From Paenibacillus pabuli (GTDB taxonomy: Bacteria > Bacillota > Bacilli > Paenibacillales > Paenibacillaceae): a stretch of 64,000 bases of DNA. Positions 1 through 8,871 of the stretch are shown piece by piece. The number at the start of each line of letters is the position of its first letter. The first letter of the stretch is position 1. Below the pieces are notes generated by a model. The model had not been told where the DNA came from and searched no databases. It worked only from the letters and a program-made list of their open reading frames with translations. A program made the translations under genes and the position numbers. The DNA lies in the NCBI RefSeq assembly GCF_039831995.1, contig NZ_JBDOIO010000004.1, positions 1,426,001 through 1,490,000 on the forward strand, given 5' to 3'.

Positions 1-2
1 AT

Positions 3-44
3 GCAGATTATTTTGTGACACCAGCCACGGCTGTACAGAACTGA
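3..44 (+). CDS. C-terminal tail of the gene upstream of trpD (partial)
   Basis: One frame is open from the window edge to a TGA at 42-44 and ends 17 bases before trpD, the spacing expected inside an operon. The residues visible (…DYFVTPATAVQN) are too few to identify the gene. By position trpE or trpG would be expected, since these precede trpD in most Bacillales, but this is inference from context only. Confidence 0.3.
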   Translation, partial: ADYFVTPATAVQN

Positions 45-61
45 GAGAGGAGAGACCGAAT

Positions 62-1153
62 ATGAATATGAACCCTGTGATGAATGAAGATTCCAAGAAA
101 TCCACATCTGTCGTTAGCCAGAACGAAGGGATGAAGGGCGGCCTAGCCAAAATTTTGGAGGGCAACCACCTCGAGCAGGCGGAAGCACGTAACTTGATGT
201 ACTCCATCATGAGAGGTGAAGCGACTCCGGCTCAGATCGGCGGGCTGCTTATGGCTCTCCGAATGAAGGGGGAAACGGTGGACGAAATCACCGGTTTTGC
301 CGAGGCTATGCGCGGACAGGGCGGCCGGATTCTTACGGATGGCAGCGGACTGCTGGATACTTGCGGGACCGGCGGATCGGGAATTCACAAGTTTAATATC
401 TCAACAGCCTCAGCAATCATTGCGGCAGCAGTCTCTGTTCGTGTGGCGAAACATGGCAATCGATCTGCTTCTGGTAAAGCAGGCAGTGCGGATGTGCTTG
501 AAGCTCTGGGGGTTAACATTCATCTCGATGGAGAACAGGCGAGACAATGTCTGGATGAGATCGGAATCTGCTTCTGCTTTGCTCAGGTGTACCACCCTTC
601 CATGAAACATGCGGCTGCACCACGCAAAGAGCTGGGTGTACGTACGATTTTCAATATGCTTGGTCCTCTCACCAATCCTGCAGGGGCGGATCGCCAGCTC
701 CTCGGTCTGTATGACCGCAGTCGCACGCCGATGATTGCCGAGGTCCTCAATCGTCTCGGTCTAAAGAGAGCGCTCGTCGTCGCAAGTCATGATGGACTGG
801 ATGAAATCAGCATATCCGCACCTACTCAGGTATCTGAACTGCGTAATGGTGAAGTTCAGACGTATGATATTGATCCGCGTGATGTGGGCTTATCAATGCA
901 TCCGCTTGAAGCGGTTCTTGGAGGAGATGCTCTTCAGAATGCCGAAATTATAAAACGAATCTTCCGCGGAGAACGGAGCGCGTACCGTGATGTCGTCCTG
1001 TTAAATGCAGGAGCGTGCATCTACCTTTCGGGTCTTGCTGAGACCATTGCGGAAGGGGTGACCATGGCCGCGGAGGCTGTGGATTCCGGAAAAGCAGCGA
1101 TGAAATTGGAACAGCTAATACACACAACGGAGGCGTACAGTCATGTATCTTGA
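62..1153 (+). CDS. trpD: Anthranilate phosphoribosyltransferase
   Basis: Transfers the phosphoribosyl group of PRPP to anthranilate, the second step of tryptophan synthesis in the cytoplasm. The family signature DTCGTGG lies at residues 99-105 and HGNRS at 131-135, both in the PRPP/substrate-binding region. At 363 residues it is about 20 longer than usual because of a polar N-terminal extension. The ATG is preceded by a purine-rich GAGAGGAGAG site. It overlaps trpC by 11 bases, indicating translational coupling in the trp operon. Identification is secure; the exact start is less so. Confidence 0.96.
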   Translation: MNMNPVMNEDSKKSTSVVSQNEGMKGGLAKILEGNHLEQAEARNLMYSIMRGEATPAQIGGLLMALRMKGETVDEITGFAEAMRGQGGRILTDGSGLLDTCGTGGSGIHKFNISTASAIIAAAVSVRVAKHGNRSASGKAGSADVLEALGVNIHLDGEQARQCLDEIGICFCFAQVYHPSMKHAAAPRKELGVRTIFNMLGPLTNPAGADRQLLGLYDRSRTPMIAEVLNRLGLKRALVVASHDGLDEISISAPTQVSELRNGEVQTYDIDPRDVGLSMHPLEAVLGGDALQNAEIIKRIFRGERSAYRDVVLLNAGACIYLSGLAETIAEGVTMAAEAVDSGKAAMKLEQLIHTTEAYSHVS

Positions 1154-1934
1154 TCGAATCGTAGCAACGAAACAGCAAGAGGTTGAAGCATTGGCCCAAA
1201 CCTTTCAGATGGAAGAGGCGTTGAAACAGATTGAAACATTGCCAGCTACCCGCGGGTTTGAACGGGCATTATCGAAGGATCGTAACCGGAGCCTCGGTCT
1301 TATTGCAGAAGTGAAAAAAGCATCCCCGTCCAAAGGGCTCATACGTCCCGACTTTCATCCGGTAGAAATTGCATTAGCCTACGAACGGGCAGGAGCAGAT
1401 TGTATTTCTGTATTGACGGACGTCTCCTACTTTCAAGGCAGCGGAGAATATCTGCAGGCCATTCATCAGGCTGTGAATATCCCGCTTTTGCGTAAGGATT
1501 TTATTATCGATGAGCGCCAGATCGCTGAAGCAAGATTGCTTGGTGCAGATGCCATTTTGCTGATTGCAAGCATCCTGTCACCGGAGCAGATCCGTCAGTA
1601 TCTGTCATTTGCCAAAAGTATAGGACTGGATGTCTTAATTGAAGTCCATGACCGAACGGAACTGGAGCAAGTACTGGAGATTCCACAGGCAACCCTTGTT
1701 GGAATCAACAACCGTAATCTGAAGACGTTCGAGACCAGCTTAAGCACAACCCTTGATCTGATGAAGTTGATTCCGGATGGGGTAACTTTAATCAGTGAGA
1801 GCGGCATTGACGGTCCAGAGCGTTTGGAATCCTTAATAGAGGCTGGAGTACAGGGTATCCTCGTCGGTGAACATCTGATGCGTAAGGAAGATGTGGAAGC
1901 TGCCGTTTACGAACTGATGGGGCCAAGAGGATGA
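1143..1934 (+). CDS. trpC: Indole-3-glycerol phosphate synthase
   Basis: Closes the indole ring by decarboxylating CdRP, giving indole-3-glycerol phosphate. The 263-residue protein has the usual TIM-barrel length and the N-terminal signature LIAEVKKASPSKG at about residues 53-65, which carries the catalytic lysines. The barrel ends with the phosphate-binding segment ISESGI…GILVGEHLM. The gene starts within trpD and its stop overlaps the trpF start (ATGA), so the trp genes are tightly coupled. It is a separate gene, not fused to trpF as in enteric bacteria. Confidence 0.97.
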   Translation: MYLDRIVATKQQEVEALAQTFQMEEALKQIETLPATRGFERALSKDRNRSLGLIAEVKKASPSKGLIRPDFHPVEIALAYERAGADCISVLTDVSYFQGSGEYLQAIHQAVNIPLLRKDFIIDERQIAEARLLGADAILLIASILSPEQIRQYLSFAKSIGLDVLIEVHDRTELEQVLEIPQATLVGINNRNLKTFETSLSTTLDLMKLIPDGVTLISESGIDGPERLESLIEAGVQGILVGEHLMRKEDVEAAVYELMGPRG

Positions 1935-2665
1935 ATAAACTCATGAATGACGGTACAGGCGGAAGAGATAACAAGCTGCTTAGGGAATCGGCAGTGGCAG
2001 TAAAAATATGTGGACTTCAGGACGTTGAAGTGCTAAAATCGATGATAAACTTGCCGATTGATTACATTGGTGTTGTCTTTGCCGATTCCCGACGACAAAT
2101 TGAAGCTGATAAGGCTGCCGAGTTAAGAGCGGTTCTAATGGACTGGACCGCACCTAATCGTCCGAAACTGGCGGGAGTATTTGTGAATCCCTCAATGACA
2201 GAGCTCGAAAGTGTCATGGAAGTAGCTCATCTGGATGTTATTCAGCTGCATGGACAGGAGTCTCCGGAATTTTGCGGACTGGTGAAGCAGCGTTTCGGCA
2301 CCGAGGTGTTCAAGGCTCTTTCTTTTCCAAAAGATGAAACAGCTACAGAAGTGAATGATGCTGCTAAGATACTTGATCCTTATCAAAACGTTGTGGATGC
2401 CATATTACTGGATACCTATGATCCTCTATACGGGGGAGGTTCCGGTAAAACGTTTGCGTGGGATCGTATTCCCGCTTATGCCGAATGGGCAATTCAACAT
2501 GGAATTGCTTTGTTCGTAGCAGGGGGACTACAGCCCGATAATGTAGAGCAACTAATACAGAACTATGCACCAGACGGCGTCGATGTATCCAGTGGCGTGG
2601 AGTCTGATGGCGTGAAAGATATTGCAAAAATCACAGCATTTGTAGAAAGGGTGAAGCAGGCATGA
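1931..2665 (+). CDS. trpF: Phosphoribosylanthranilate isomerase
   Basis: Amadori rearrangement of phosphoribosylanthranilate to CdRP, the third tryptophan step. The conserved start of the barrel, VKICGL, is preceded by an unusual polar extension of roughly 23 residues. [11 protein letters not shown] and DVSSGVE near the C-terminus form the phosphate-binding loops. The catalytic cysteine is in KICG and the acid is expected in the DTYDP segment. It overlaps trpC and trpB by four bases on each side. The extension could mean that translation really starts further in, but the ATGA junction favours the start given. Confidence 0.95.
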   Translation: MNKLMNDGTGGRDNKLLRESAVAVKICGLQDVEVLKSMINLPIDYIGVVFADSRRQIEADKAAELRAVLMDWTAPNRPKLAGVFVNPSMTELESVMEVAHLDVIQLHGQESPEFCGLVKQRFGTEVFKALSFPKDETATEVNDAAKILDPYQNVVDAILLDTYDPLYGGGSGKTFAWDRIPAYAEWAIQHGIALFVAGGLQPDNVEQLIQNYAPDGVDVSSGVESDGVKDIAKITAFVERVKQA

Positions 2666-3861
2666 CACATCAATTGCCGGATCAACATGGGCGTTTCGGT
2701 CCCTTCGGAGGCCGCTTTGTACCTGAGACACTAATGAACGCTCTAATCGAATTGGAAGAGGCATATGATCGTTATTCTCAAGACGAGGAATTCAATAAGG
2801 AGTTAAATTATTTGCTGAGTGAGTATTCCGGACGGGAGACGCCGCTGTATCATGCGGAACAGTTGTCTCGCCATCTGGGAGGACCGAAGATCTATCTGAA
2901 ACGTGAAGATTTGAATCACACGGGTGCACATAAAATTAACAATGCGATCGGACAAGGCTTACTTGCCAAACGTATGGGTAAAAATAAAGTCATCGCCGAA
3001 ACGGGGGCAGGACAGCATGGCGTTGCAACTGCAACCGTTGCTGCTTTGCTTGGTCTTGAATGCAAAGTATTCATGGGCGAGGAAGATACAGAGCGTCAAC
3101 AACTGAACGTATTCCGTATGAAACTGCTAGGGGCGGAAGTGATTCCCGTGACATCGGGTACGCGGACACTGAAGGACGCAGGGAATGAGGCTCTTCGTTA
3201 CTGGGTCAGCAACGTGGAGGATACATTCTATGTGCTTGGATCAGTCGTTGGTCCTCATCCATATCCCATGATGGTGCGTAACTTTCAACGAATTATTGGA
3301 GATGAGACGCGCAGACAGATTCAGGATATCGAAGGACGTCTTCCTGATGTGATCGTTGCGGCTGTCGGTGGCGGAAGCAATGCAATCGGCATGTTTTACC
3401 CGTTTATCGGGGATCAGGATGTGAAGCTTGTTGGTGTTGAAGCTGCCGGCAAAGGTGTGGACACTGAATTCCATGCAGCCACGATGAGTAAAGGAACACA
3501 TGGCGTTTTTCAGGGTTCCATGAGTTATTTGCTTCAGGATGAGTATGGACAGGTCCAACCTGCACATTCCATCTCGGCGGGTCTTGATTATCCTGGCGTT
3601 GGTCCGGAGCATTCCTATCTGAAGGATATTGAACGTGCGAAGTATGTACCGATTACGGATCAGGAGGCGCTGGATGCTTTGCAGCTGCTCAGCCGTACGG
3701 AAGGCATCATTCCTGCACTGGAGTCTGCACATGCCGTCGCTCAGGTCGTTAAGCTTGCTCCTGAACTTACAGCAGACGATATCGTTGTCATCTGCCTGTC
3801 GGGTCGGGGAGACAAAGATGTCGAATCCATTATGAAATATACGGGAGGGAACTTGTCATGA
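2662..3861 (+). CDS. trpB: Tryptophan synthase beta chain
   Basis: PLP enzyme that condenses indole with serine to give tryptophan, acting in an alpha2-beta2 complex with TrpA. The PLP lysine lies in the [10 protein letters not shown] motif (K91), and the glycine-rich phosphate-binding loop VGGGSNAIG is present near residue 235. The length of 399 residues is normal and matches the TrpB1 type found with trpA. It overlaps both neighbours by four bases, supporting equimolar expression with trpA. Confidence 0.98.
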   Translation: MTHQLPDQHGRFGPFGGRFVPETLMNALIELEEAYDRYSQDEEFNKELNYLLSEYSGRETPLYHAEQLSRHLGGPKIYLKREDLNHTGAHKINNAIGQGLLAKRMGKNKVIAETGAGQHGVATATVAALLGLECKVFMGEEDTERQQLNVFRMKLLGAEVIPVTSGTRTLKDAGNEALRYWVSNVEDTFYVLGSVVGPHPYPMMVRNFQRIIGDETRRQIQDIEGRLPDVIVAAVGGGSNAIGMFYPFIGDQDVKLVGVEAAGKGVDTEFHAATMSKGTHGVFQGSMSYLLQDEYGQVQPAHSISAGLDYPGVGPEHSYLKDIERAKYVPITDQEALDALQLLSRTEGIIPALESAHAVAQVVKLAPELTADDIVVICLSGRGDKDVESIMKYTGGNLS

Positions 3862-4664
3862 ATCTAATGGACCAGACCTTCCAGCGTTTAAAGGAACAAA
3901 ATCGTACAGCACTTATTCCGTTTCTGACCGTTGGGGATCCCGACGTGGAGACGACAATTGATATTATCAAGGAGCTTGAACAGGCAGGAGCAGACATCCT
4001 GGAGCTTGGGGTTCCCTATTCCGATCCGCTTGCGGATGGTCCTGTTATCCAGCGTGCATCCGAGCGTGCACTGAAAAGCCAGATCTCCATTCGCACCTGC
4101 ATGGAAACGGCCGCCAAAGCACGCGAGGCTGGAGTACAGCTGCCGTTTGTACTCTTTACGTATTACAACCCTGTACTACAAACGGGACTTGATTTGTTCT
4201 TTGATGAACTTGTCAAACACGATATTAGCGGCATGATTATTCCCGATCTTCCTATTGAGGAATCAGAAGATATGCGCCGCAGGGCTGACGCCGCGGGCGT
4301 GCATCTGGTTCCGCTGGTAGCTCCTACGTCCAACGCGCGGATTGAGCGTATCGTTACAGGGGCTCGAGGCTTTATCTACTGCGTATCTTCACTCGGTGTA
4401 ACAGGAGAGAGAGCTTCCTTCTTTGACGGAGTAGAGAGCTTTATTGAGACTGTGAAAAGTCTGACAGATATTCCGGTAGCGGTAGGGTTTGGTATATCCA
4501 GCCATGAGCAAGTAGAGCGTTTTTCCCGCATCTGTGACGGAGTGGTTGTAGGGAGCGCCATTGTTCGTCAGGTTGAAGAGGCGATTCCTCTTCTTGAAAA
4601 TCCAGATACCCGTGAGGCGGGGCTGTTGCAAATTCGCAACTTTGTGGCACAATTAAAAGGATAG
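3858..4664 (+). CDS. trpA: Tryptophan synthase alpha chain
   Basis: Cleaves indole-3-glycerol phosphate to indole and glyceraldehyde-3-phosphate; the indole is channelled to TrpB. The family signature [15 protein letters not shown] starts near residue 48 and includes the catalytic glutamate and aspartate. [10 protein letters not shown] and VGFGIS form the phosphate-binding part of the TIM barrel. It is 268 residues, typical for the family. It is the last gene of the tightly overlapping trp block; hisC follows after 73 bases. Confidence 0.97.
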   Translation: MNLMDQTFQRLKEQNRTALIPFLTVGDPDVETTIDIIKELEQAGADILELGVPYSDPLADGPVIQRASERALKSQISIRTCMETAAKAREAGVQLPFVLFTYYNPVLQTGLDLFFDELVKHDISGMIIPDLPIEESEDMRRRADAAGVHLVPLVAPTSNARIERIVTGARGFIYCVSSLGVTGERASFFDGVESFIETVKSLTDIPVAVGFGISSHEQVERFSRICDGVVVGSAIVRQVEEAIPLLENPDTREAGLLQIRNFVAQLKG

Positions 4665-4737
4665 GGAGATCACGACGCGTTATTTCCCCCGCATGTTTCG
4701 GCATGTATTTATAACTTAACTACAGGAGGCGGTCGGG

Positions 4738-5838
4738 TTGAAACCGAAATCCCAGATTGTCAATCTGCCTGTGTACCAACCGGGCAAACCGATTGAAGAA
4801 GTGAAACGTGAACTGGGGCTTGAGCAAGTGATCAAGCTGGCCTCCAACGAAAACCCATACGGCAGCTCTCCTGCCGTACTGGAAGCCATTACGAAAGAGT
4901 TGGCCCATGTTAGTCTGTATCCTGACGGCAGCGCGGTTGAGCTGACAGGAGTGCTGGCGAAGCATTTGGGTGTGGAACGGAGCAACATTATTTTTGGCTG
5001 TGGATCGGACGAGATTATTGCCCTGATTACCCGTGCGTTCTTCCTTCCCGGAGATGAGACGATCATGGCGGATCAGACGTTCTCCGTCTACAAAAGCAAT
5101 GCGGACATTGAGGGCGCTGTGACAATTGAGGTTCCTCTTAAGGATGGGACGCATGACCTGTCCTCCATGCTCGCGCAAATTAGCGATAGAACCAAAGTCG
5201 TATGGGTATGTAACCCGAATAACCCAACAGGAACAATTATCTCTGAACAGGAGCTCGTATCATTTATGGATCGGGTACCTGCTCATGTTATGGTTGTGCT
5301 GGACGAGGCCTATTATGAGTTTGTAACGGATGCGGCTTATCCACAAAGTATTTCAATGCTTGATCGATATCCAAACCTGGTCATTTTGCGGACTTTCTCC
5401 AAAATCTATGGCCTTGCTTCACTACGAATTGGATATGGCATTGCACGTCCGGAGGTCATCGACCTGATTAACCGTGTACGCGAACCGTTCAACACATCGC
5501 GTTTCGGTCAGGTGGCAGCAACGGCTGCACTTTTGGACCAACCATTTGTCCAGGAATGTGCGAAGCAGAATGCATCTGAACGTGATTTTCTCCAAAACGA
5601 GTTTACGCGTCTTGGATTGCCGTTTTTCGCGTCGCAAGGAAACTTTATCATGGTCGATTTGGATATGCCGTCCAAGGATGCGTTCCAATCCTTGCTCAAA
5701 AAAGGGATCATTGTCCGCCCTGGATTCCAAGTCTATCCAACATACATCCGTGTGTCCGTAGGCACGCCAGAGCAGAACCGTACATTTGTGACGGCATTGG
5801 AGAACACGCTGGCTGAGAAGGCGACAACAAGCCACTAA
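4738..5838 (+). CDS. hisC: Histidinol-phosphate aminotransferase
   Basis: Fold-type I PLP aminotransferase of histidine synthesis. In Bacillales the copy located between trpA and tyrA also transaminates prephenate-derived intermediates for tyrosine and phenylalanine. The PLP lysine is K222 in FSKIYGLASLRIGYG, and NPNNPTG and LDEAYYEF are the expected cofactor-binding motifs. The start is TTG with AGGAGGCGG seven bases upstream. The trpA-hisC-tyrA order matches the B. subtilis aromatic supraoperon. Confidence 0.94.
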   Translation: MKPKSQIVNLPVYQPGKPIEEVKRELGLEQVIKLASNENPYGSSPAVLEAITKELAHVSLYPDGSAVELTGVLAKHLGVERSNIIFGCGSDEIIALITRAFFLPGDETIMADQTFSVYKSNADIEGAVTIEVPLKDGTHDLSSMLAQISDRTKVVWVCNPNNPTGTIISEQELVSFMDRVPAHVMVVLDEAYYEFVTDAAYPQSISMLDRYPNLVILRTFSKIYGLASLRIGYGIARPEVIDLINRVREPFNTSRFGQVAATAALLDQPFVQECAKQNASERDFLQNEFTRLGLPFFASQGNFIMVDLDMPSKDAFQSLLKKGIIVRPGFQVYPTYIRVSVGTPEQNRTFVTALENTLAEKATTSH

Positions 5839-5864
5839 AACCGGCGATGAAAGAGTGAGGTCTC

Positions 5865-6959
5865 ATGAAATTAAAAATTGCAATGATAGGTGTGGGGCTC
5901 ATCGGTGGATCTCTCGCGCTTTGCTTCAAAGGCAAGCCGGGAGTATCTGTGATGGGCTATGCACATCTGCCTGAACTGAAAGACAAGTACATAGCGAGTG
6001 GTGTAGTGGATGACGCTACACTCTCTCTGGAAGAAGCGGTGCAGGATGCCGACTTTATTTTTTTGTGCGTTCCGGTAGGTTTGCTTGAAACGTATTTTCA
6101 ACAATTGGCGAAGCTGCCCTTGAAAAAGGGGTGTATCATCACGGATGTTGGCAGCACCAAAGCTTCGATCGCTGCCTGTGCAGAGCATGTGCGTATGACT
6201 GATGCCTACTTCATTGGCGGTCATCCGATGGCCGGATCTGAGCGTGCTGGCGTTGATGCGGCTTCGGCTGTACTTTTTGAAAATGCGTACTACGTTTTGA
6301 CTCCATCTGCACATGTGCCTGAAGAGGCATATGATAGGCTATCTGAGCTTCTTGCGCATACGCGGGCACAGATCGTCCGGGTTGAGCCTCTATTACATGA
6401 TGATATTGTGGGCGCAATCAGCCATTTGCCACATGTCATTGCGGTAGCGCTCGTCAATCAGGTGCGTGAATATAATGAATCCAATCCGCTGTATAAAATG
6501 CTGGCCGCAGGCGGATTCCGCGATATTACACGTATTGCATCCAGTGATGCGATTGTATGGCGGGATATCCTGCTCAGCAATCGTGAAGTCCTCCTTGGTC
6601 TATTGAAGGACTGGAATAGCCAAATGTCTGCTTTTACGGAAATGCTGGAGAACCAGAACGGCCCAGGCATCGAAGAAGCATTCCGTCAGGCCCGTGACTT
6701 CCGCAGCGTTCTGCCTGAACGCCGCAAAGGCATGATCTCACCGCTGTTCGATTTGTATACAGATGTGCAGGATGCGCCGGGCATGATTGGTAAGATTGCA
6801 ACAGAGCTCGGGACACATGATATTAACTTAAGCAACCTCGAGATTATCGAGAACCGGGTCGATGTACCAGGCATCATGCGTTTGTCATTCCGTCAGGAAG
6901 AGGATATGGAACGTGCGAAGTCTTTATTGGATTCCCTGGGATATCAGGTTTGGGTGTGA
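5865..6959 (+). CDS. tyrA: Prephenate dehydrogenase with C-terminal ACT domain
   Basis: NAD(P)-dependent oxidative decarboxylation of prephenate to 4-hydroxyphenylpyruvate for tyrosine synthesis. A Rossmann loop GVGLIGGSLA is at residues 8-17; GGHPMAGSE and the histidine of ISHLPHVIA belong to the prephenate site. The last roughly 70 residues (DAPGMIGKIATELG…) form an ACT domain, which in this family usually gives tyrosine feedback inhibition. The gene is followed immediately by a strong terminator, closing the aromatic operon. Confidence 0.95.
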   Translation: MKLKIAMIGVGLIGGSLALCFKGKPGVSVMGYAHLPELKDKYIASGVVDDATLSLEEAVQDADFIFLCVPVGLLETYFQQLAKLPLKKGCIITDVGSTKASIAACAEHVRMTDAYFIGGHPMAGSERAGVDAASAVLFENAYYVLTPSAHVPEEAYDRLSELLAHTRAQIVRVEPLLHDDIVGAISHLPHVIAVALVNQVREYNESNPLYKMLAAGGFRDITRIASSDAIVWRDILLSNREVLLGLLKDWNSQMSAFTEMLENQNGPGIEEAFRQARDFRSVLPERRKGMISPLFDLYTDVQDAPGMIGKIATELGTHDINLSNLEIIENRVDVPGIMRLSFRQEEDMERAKSLLDSLGYQVWV

Positions 6960-6969
6960 GGATAGAAAG

Positions 6970-6993
6970 AGAGGGCGAAAGCCCTCTTTTTCT
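6970..6993 (+). terminator. Intrinsic terminator after tyrA
   Basis: A 7-bp perfect stem AGAGGGC/GCCCTCT with a GAAA tetraloop is followed by TTTTCT. It starts 11 bases after the tyrA stop and marks the end of the trp-hisC-tyrA transcript. Confidence 0.9.
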
Positions 6994-7035
6994 GTGTTGA
7001 TAAACAGTTGTTACGATACGTCCTTAAAAAAGGGC

Positions 7036-7119
7036 AAAAAAAAGACCGCTTACATAAGCGGCCATTGCTCACGTGGAGCAATACAGTTATTGGATAGGAG
7101 TGGAGAGAAACCATACTGT
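7036..7119 (-). ncRNA. Candidate small regulatory RNA, CcpA-controlled, with anti-Shine-Dalgarno loop
   Basis: On the minus strand a consensus promoter is followed by about 84 nt that fold clearly. The 5' ACAGU (7115-7119) can pair with ACUGU (7084-7088), closing a loop rich in UCUCUCC and CUCCU (7091-7110) that is complementary to Shine-Dalgarno sequences. A second hairpin has a 7-bp stem (7064-7082). The terminator has an 8-bp stem (7044-7063, AUGU loop) and eight U (7036-7043). No open reading frame with a ribosome site is present. I do not recognise it as a named RNA. The architecture resembles Gram-positive C-rich regulatory RNAs such as FsrA, RoxS/RsaE and RsaI, but identity is not claimed. 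Confidence 0.72.
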
Positions 7120-7125
7120 ACTTTT

Positions 7126-7154
7126 ATTATATGTATACGTTTTCATTTTGTCAA
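7126..7154 (-). promoter_or_regulatory. Consensus sigma-A promoter of the small RNA
   Basis: Read on the minus strand, TTGACA (7149-7154) and TATAAT (7126-7131) are both perfect consensus hexamers separated by exactly 17 bases. The predicted start site is near 7119. No protein gene on the minus strand follows, only the folded segment with its own terminator. Confidence 0.85.
7131..7146 (-). promoter_or_regulatory. cre site (CcpA operator) inside the small RNA promoter
   Basis: ATGAAAACGTATACAT on the minus strand fits the published cre consensus WTGNNARCGNWWWCAW at all 16 positions. It fills the spacer between -35 and -10 and touches the first base of the -10 hexamer, so binding of CcpA would block RNA polymerase. 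Carbon-catabolite repression of the RNA is therefore inferred. Confidence 0.72.
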
Positions 7155-7253
7155 CACTTTATAAAAAATTGTTAAAAATAATTATAACTTACGTATATTC
7201 ATGAAATAAAATCCTTCAATCGAAGGGTATGGAATAAAAAAAGATTAAAATTT

Positions 7254-7280
7254 TGAAACCTTTTTGAATCTCCCTACGTC
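7254..7280 (+). promoter_or_regulatory. Possible ECF-sigma promoter upstream of the sigma operon
   Basis: TGAAAC (7254-7259) followed by CTTTTT and, after a 17-base spacer, CGTC (7277-7280, CGTCTAAT) resembles the TGAAAC…CGTC type of Bacillus ECF promoters. ECF sigma factors often transcribe their own genes, and the next gene is one. The spacer is one base longer than the usual 16, so this is a candidate only. Confidence 0.35.
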
Positions 7281-7389
7281 TAATGAGTGTGCAATGTGCA
7301 TTTTTGCCAAAAAGGGTTCTAATGCCGTCATACTCGTGAAATAAGAGGCATATGAATGACAGGTCGGGCTTTTGTGTATCGTAGAGGAT

Positions 7390-7419
7390 TTGCCAGGAGG
7401 CTGCTGACCGTTGTACAAT
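7390..7419 (+). promoter_or_regulatory. Possible sigma-A promoter upstream of the sigma operon
   Basis: TTGCCA (7390-7395), an 18-base spacer and TACAAT (7414-7419) form a plausible housekeeping promoter about 190 bases before the sigma factor start. A hairpin-T tract at 7508-7531 lies between it and the gene. Confidence 0.4.
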
Positions 7420-7507
7420 AAATACTGTTAATGTAGAAACGTTGGGGAAATTGCCATTACATAGGGGAATTTGGCGTAAAGGCCTGATATGGCGATACGC
7501 TGTTTTA

Positions 7508-7531
7508 TGCGGTGAGAACCGCAACTTTTTT
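7508..7531 (+). terminator. Terminator-like hairpin in the sigma gene leader
   Basis: The 6-bp stem TGCGGT/ACCGCA with GAGA loop is followed by AC and six T. It lies downstream of both possible promoters and upstream of the ribosome site, so it could end a short transcript or act as an attenuator. The rest of 7160-7600 shows no convincing gene on either strand. Confidence 0.4.
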
Positions 7532-7606
7532 GTGCCTGTTCGGTAATACATGGATAGAGTCGAACGGGGAGAAGCACATGGATGGGCGAGGAGGGGTCGC
7601 ACTCAA

Positions 7607-8200
7607 ATGACGGATTCCCAGTTGATTCGAGAGATCAAGGAAGGTAACCTGGAGTTATATTCCGAGCTGATGCGTCGTTATCAGCGTAAAATACTGGCTT
7701 TCGTATATCATATGTTGAAAAGTTCCAATATGGAGCTGCTTGCGGAAGATCTCTGTTCTGAGACTTTCTATAAGGCGTTCCGCAGTTTACACTCATTCCG
7801 CGAGGTGGATGCCTCATTCTCGACGTGGTTATATACCATTGCAAGAAATACGGTACTGAGTGAGCTGCGCAAACAGCGCAGTGGCAGTGTTCCTCTAGAA
7901 GAGAGTGGGATTGTACCCATTGCGCCTTCCGAGAACGCGCCAGAGCATGCTGTACTGCGCAGTGAGCGGGTCATGCTGGTTAGAGATGCCATTAACAACT
8001 TACCGGAGAAGCAGCGTTCTGCCATCATACTGCGTGAATATGACCAACTAGACTACCAGGAGATTGCGAATATTCTTGGGCAGAGCGTCAGTTCTGTAAA
8101 ATCGTTATTGTTCAGAGCAAGATCAAGCGTAAAAACTCAATTGGAACCTTATTTCTTCGAACCGGTGTACGAGCCATATGAAGGGATGAAGAACCGATGA
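7607..8200 (+). CDS. ECF-family RNA polymerase sigma factor
   Basis: Alternative sigma factor of about 197 residues with only regions 2 and 4. Region 2 covers YSELMRRYQRKILAFVYH… to FSTWLYTIARNTVLSELRK and region 4 covers LPEKQRSAIILREYDQLDYQEIA and the helix-turn-helix QSVSSVKSLLFRAR. The ATG at 7607 was chosen over 7550 because GAGGAGGGG lies 11 bases before it and the family N-terminus starts there. The next gene overlaps by four bases and encodes a zinc anti-sigma factor, so the pair is a cell-envelope or redox stress switch by analogy. The regulon cannot be read from sequence. Confidence 0.9.
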   Translation: MTDSQLIREIKEGNLELYSELMRRYQRKILAFVYHMLKSSNMELLAEDLCSETFYKAFRSLHSFREVDASFSTWLYTIARNTVLSELRKQRSGSVPLEESGIVPIAPSENAPEHAVLRSERVMLVRDAINNLPEKQRSAIILREYDQLDYQEIANILGQSVSSVKSLLFRARSSVKTQLEPYFFEPVYEPYEGMKNR

Positions 8201-8832
8201 ATTGCATTGAAGCCCAGGACTTGTTTGCACTGATCTGGGACTTGCCGGCAAATCATCCGCAGCGGCTTGCTTTTCATGCTCATCTGGATGGTTGTGAGGA
8301 GTGCTCGCAGCAGTTTGAAGTTTGGGAAGAAGCCCAGGTTCTGCTGCACAGCATACCGGAACCAGTGACAGAGCAGCAGGCGGAGAGAGTCAATCGCAAC
8401 GTAATGGACCGCATTTATGCGGAGTCCCCGTGGCTCTTGCCTGAAGAGGCAAAAGTGAACCGATTCTCTGCTGCGATCCGCAAGCACATGACGTTGTGGA
8501 TTGCTGCGTTTCTGGCGATTTTTTTATGCAGTTTCTTATACATGGCAATGTTTAAGCCAGATGTATCAGAAGCTGAGCAGCAAACTGTGGTTTCTACGGG
8601 GATTCTCGAAACAGCTGTTGCGGGAAGCGATCTGACTGCTTCAAGCATGTACCAGTACAACATGCCAGGTGCGGACAGGGGAAGCATTATCGAACCCTTT
8701 GTTGTAAGTATGGGACCTGCGTATCCGGGATACTGGATGGCATTGTCGCTGCTTGCCATTGGCATGGCTTTGTTTTCGCTGGGGCGTATGCATCGAACGA
8801 CGAACAAACGTAAACAAGGTGCGCGTGCATAG
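8197..8832 (+). CDS. Membrane anti-sigma factor with ZAS zinc motif
   Basis: Expected to hold the preceding ECF sigma factor inactive at the membrane. The N-terminal cytoplasmic domain has H29-x3-C33-x2-C36, the ZAS signature. A membrane segment lies at about residues 97-116 (LWIAAFLAIFLCSFLYM) and a second at about 178-197. The region between the two helices would be outside the cell and is the probable sensor. Two membrane passes and a short basic tail are somewhat unusual compared with single-pass RsiW-type proteins. The stimulus is unknown. Confidence 0.85.
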   Translation: MNCIEAQDLFALIWDLPANHPQRLAFHAHLDGCEECSQQFEVWEEAQVLLHSIPEPVTEQQAERVNRNVMDRIYAESPWLLPEEAKVNRFSAAIRKHMTLWIAAFLAIFLCSFLYMAMFKPDVSEAEQQTVVSTGILETAVAGSDLTASSMYQYNMPGADRGSIIEPFVVSMGPAYPGYWMALSLLAIGMALFSLGRMHRTTNKRKQGARA

Positions 8833-8871
8833 TTAACCTAGCGTTCACTGTATAGAGAAATGAGGGATGAG

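Noticed and set aside
7216..7602. 128-codon open frame on the minus strand in the region before the sigma factor
   Set aside because: No ribosome site, basic and atypical composition, overlaps regulatory elements of the plus-strand operon; reads as a chance frame.
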